Shown: one piece after another, positions 61,984-64,000 of the stretch
How the letters are laid out: each line of letters starts with the position of its first letter
Numbering within the stretch: position 1 is the stretch's first letter
Source of the DNA: Holacanthus passer
Lineage: Eukaryota; Chordata; Actinopteri; Pomacanthidae
Assembly (NCBI GenBank): GCA_025331565.1
Contig: JAFREQ010000035.1
Location: 3,906,001 to 3,970,000, forward strand
Direction of reading: 5' to 3'
Length of the DNA stretch: 64,000 nt
The notes under the pieces: model-generated
What the model was told of the DNA's origin: nothing
Database searches by the model: none
Seen by the model: only the letters and a program-made list of their open reading frames with translations
Made by a program: the position numbers and the translations under genes

Positions 61984-63181
61984 GCGGATTGGTGGAGGCC
62001 CCCGATAAGAGCTGAGAAGGAAAATGAATAGGAAAATAAATGGAAAGAGAAAAGGCTAAATCAAAAGAGCAACGCTGAGCAAAAGTTAGAGAGCGAGACA
62101 GTAGGAAAGAGTAAGTGTGAGAGAAATGCAAAGGAGGGAAAAAAACAGACAGCAGCAGTGCAGCGAGCGAGGCTTCTTAAGCATGCTGGACCGTGCACGC
62201 AGATGGAGTTAAACCATGCAGGAGAGTGAACGTATGCAAGACACATGCAGCTCAAAGAATAGCTCAAAGTGGAGTCTGTATATCAAAACTGCTTTTGTCT
62301 TTATGTAACAGTAAGTGACCATGTTTCAGTCCTTGATGCATCTTTGTCAGGTCAAACAATTACCACCCGGTGTTAAACATTACAGTATATATTGACGGCA
62401 TATATTGATCACCTGCTGCCTGTTGTCATTACAAATACATGTGATATAGTATCGTGAACCAGTCAAGCAAAGTACACATAGCCATGATGAGGGTGAGAGT
62501 CAGTGTCAGTGGGGGGGTCGCGGGCCTTGTTGATGAGGCCACTTGACTGTTCTTGTGATGTGAGGTTTTTGGACTTGATGGACCTCAGCTTCCTACAGGA
62601 GGGGTTGGTCATAATCTTTGTTGAAAAGATTAATGCCACATCCTTAGATTAATTTATATGTCATGCTTTCGATTTCTATATGATCCATTTAGATAGAAAC
62701 AGTCTGGAGGAATTGATCACTATTCTCTCCTGAGCAAATCACATCATTGACATTTGATAAACCAATTCTTATTGTCCTATAATCATAGCACACAACAAGA
62801 AGATCCCGTATCATGAGGTAAAAGCTGGTTAAATCTAAAACACCCCTTCGTCCGTGCAGTTTCTTCCTCACTCTGAAAGGCCATTACAGGAGTGGTTCTG
62901 TACACAGTGCAACTTTACAACTGGTTGTATTACACCCGATAGAGAGCACAAGTGTTTTCTAAAGTGTTTTCTAAACCGTTGCTGTTCCAGTTTTTATGTG
63001 TCGGCGTTTGCCACCTGTGGTCCTAAAGTCGTTTCATATAGACTTATTCAACTAACAAGCTAATTCATCATTAAAATGAAAGTGTATTTTTTTATCGATT
63101 AAACCACCTCTTTATTTCTCCGCTTAGACATTTTGTAATTACCCAGAAAATTTTGACAGCATGCTCAATTTATCCTGCGCA

Positions 63182-63199
63182 TTTTTTTTTTTTTTTTTT
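63182..63199. repeat. poly-T tract (18 nt)
   Basis: A T run read directly, in the last intron. Confidence 0.9.
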
Positions 63200-64000
63200 G
63201 AGCAAATCACTCTCAAGCCACTCTCTGAAACCTTCACCTTTTACCAACTTCTAAATTTCCATTTCGCATAAATTATGCTTTGGGAGCCACCAGAGACGAG
63301 GACAATGATTTTGTGTATTTAATTAGCTAAGCTGGTGGTGCTGTTGTGCACTGGTGCTGGACTGATAAAATCACATGCATGCGCAGCAGCCGGTGAATCG
63401 ATAGCAGGCTGGAGGGTGAAAAATGAGAATATGCAGCATAAAGCACTGAACCCTGAGCCTCAGATTGGGATGGAGTCGCCTCACAGGGGGGGGGCAGCTC
63501 ACAATGCCAGTCCTCCGAAAATGCCTTCAGCTGCCTCCCACTTTCACTTAGGTAAAACCCGCATGGAGTAATTTGTGGACCAGAGCTAAATCCTGAATTA
63601 GTGGCTCGATGTTTTTAGTATTGATTAATGAACTAGTGCTACAGCAGTGAACTGCAGGGTGGCAGCACTTGTAATTTTGTATCCCCTCTGGACTCCTATC
63701 TGTCTCAACTCTTCCTCTTCCTCATCCTTCTCTCCCCCATCACTCTGCCCTGCTTTCCCAGGATTGTTGCCTGTGTGCTGTAAATTTACCATTCATAAAT
63801 TATTCATAAATATCAATTTGTAAATATATGGCAGCTCCAAGCCATTTTCAGTTTTATTCAACTGTAAGAAGTTTGCTACATTGAGTATTCGCCCACACTC
63901 ACCTCTGCAAGGCCATACTATAAAGCAGTTAATTACCACTTCTGTGATGTGATTTCCTGAGCCTGCCTTTCAAGATGGGACTACAAAAAAAAAAAAAAAA

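Larger units (their letters stand above)
54189..64000 (+). other. astrotactin intron after exon G, 5' part (9.8 kb)
   Basis: A phase-2 intron that runs past the window end. The next coding exon, expected to continue into the MACPF domain, is not present. Listed repeats occur at 54551-54596, 54836-54854, 57235-57425, 60437-60585 and 61959-61983, along with poly-T tracts at 58421-58438, 59958-59981 and 63182-63199. The rest shows no gene. Confidence 0.85.

Noticed and set aside
63660..63790. Pyrimidine tract and CCCAG acceptor at about 63761 as the next astrotactin exon
   Set aside because: The frame required after exon G (phase 2) meets a stop within eight codons, and the peptide does not resemble astrotactin.
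63985..64000. Poly-A run at the window end as a gene or retroposon end
   Set aside because: The window simply ends inside an A run; no upstream polyadenylation signal with coding sequence is seen.
1..64000. CRISPR array, prokaryotic operon, phage or plasmid feature
   Set aside because: Spliced exons, LINEs and SINE-like elements show a vertebrate genome; no regularly spaced direct repeats with unique spacers occur.

Overview
The window is an intron-rich stretch of a vertebrate genome, most likely a ray-finned (teleost) fish. Seven short exons with consensus splice sites lie on the + strand and join in one reading frame. The spaces between them hold dispersed repeats and LINE families that I recognise from memory as typical of fish genomes. 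I see no operons, ribosome binding sites, CRISPR array or other prokaryotic feature.

The only host gene I can support is an internal part of an astrotactin gene. Joined, the exons (1041-1208, 15564-15648, 16561-16635, 19814-19951, 34104-34254, 49221-49387, 54000-54188) give 973 nt, about 324 residues. They encode three EGF-like domains, a conserved linker, and the segment that leads into the MACPF domain. The family call is firm. The paralogue is astn1 rather than astn2, judged from remembered sequence, mainly in the last exon. Both gene ends lie outside the window. Astrotactins are membrane glycoproteins of neurons that act in glial-guided migration and in trafficking of surface proteins.

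About 98% of the window is intron. The intron after the first exon (14.4 kb) holds several dispersed repeats, a 68-nt hairpin and a decayed LINE ORF1 with zinc-knuckle residues. The 0.9-kb intron is empty. The 3.2-kb intron has a LINE tail. The 14.2-kb intron has a SINE, a LINE tail with 27-bp tandem repeats, a LINE with its 5' part inverted, a DNA transposon end and a degenerate repeat. The 15-kb intron carries a nearly full-length LINE on the minus strand (about 40563-44127) with endonuclease and reverse transcriptase, broken by two frameshifts. The 4.6-kb intron has a large inverted repeat. The last 9.8 kb holds second copies of two repeats, simple repeats and poly-T tracts.

I did not find a convincing new biological system. 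The observations most worth checking are the apparent 5'-inverted LINE insertion at 28.5-29.9 kb, the foldback families shared between distant introns, the bias of LINE pieces toward the antisense strand, and the frame-neutral exon blocks in the astrotactin EGF region. Family names for repeats rest on memory and visible motifs, not on a database search.
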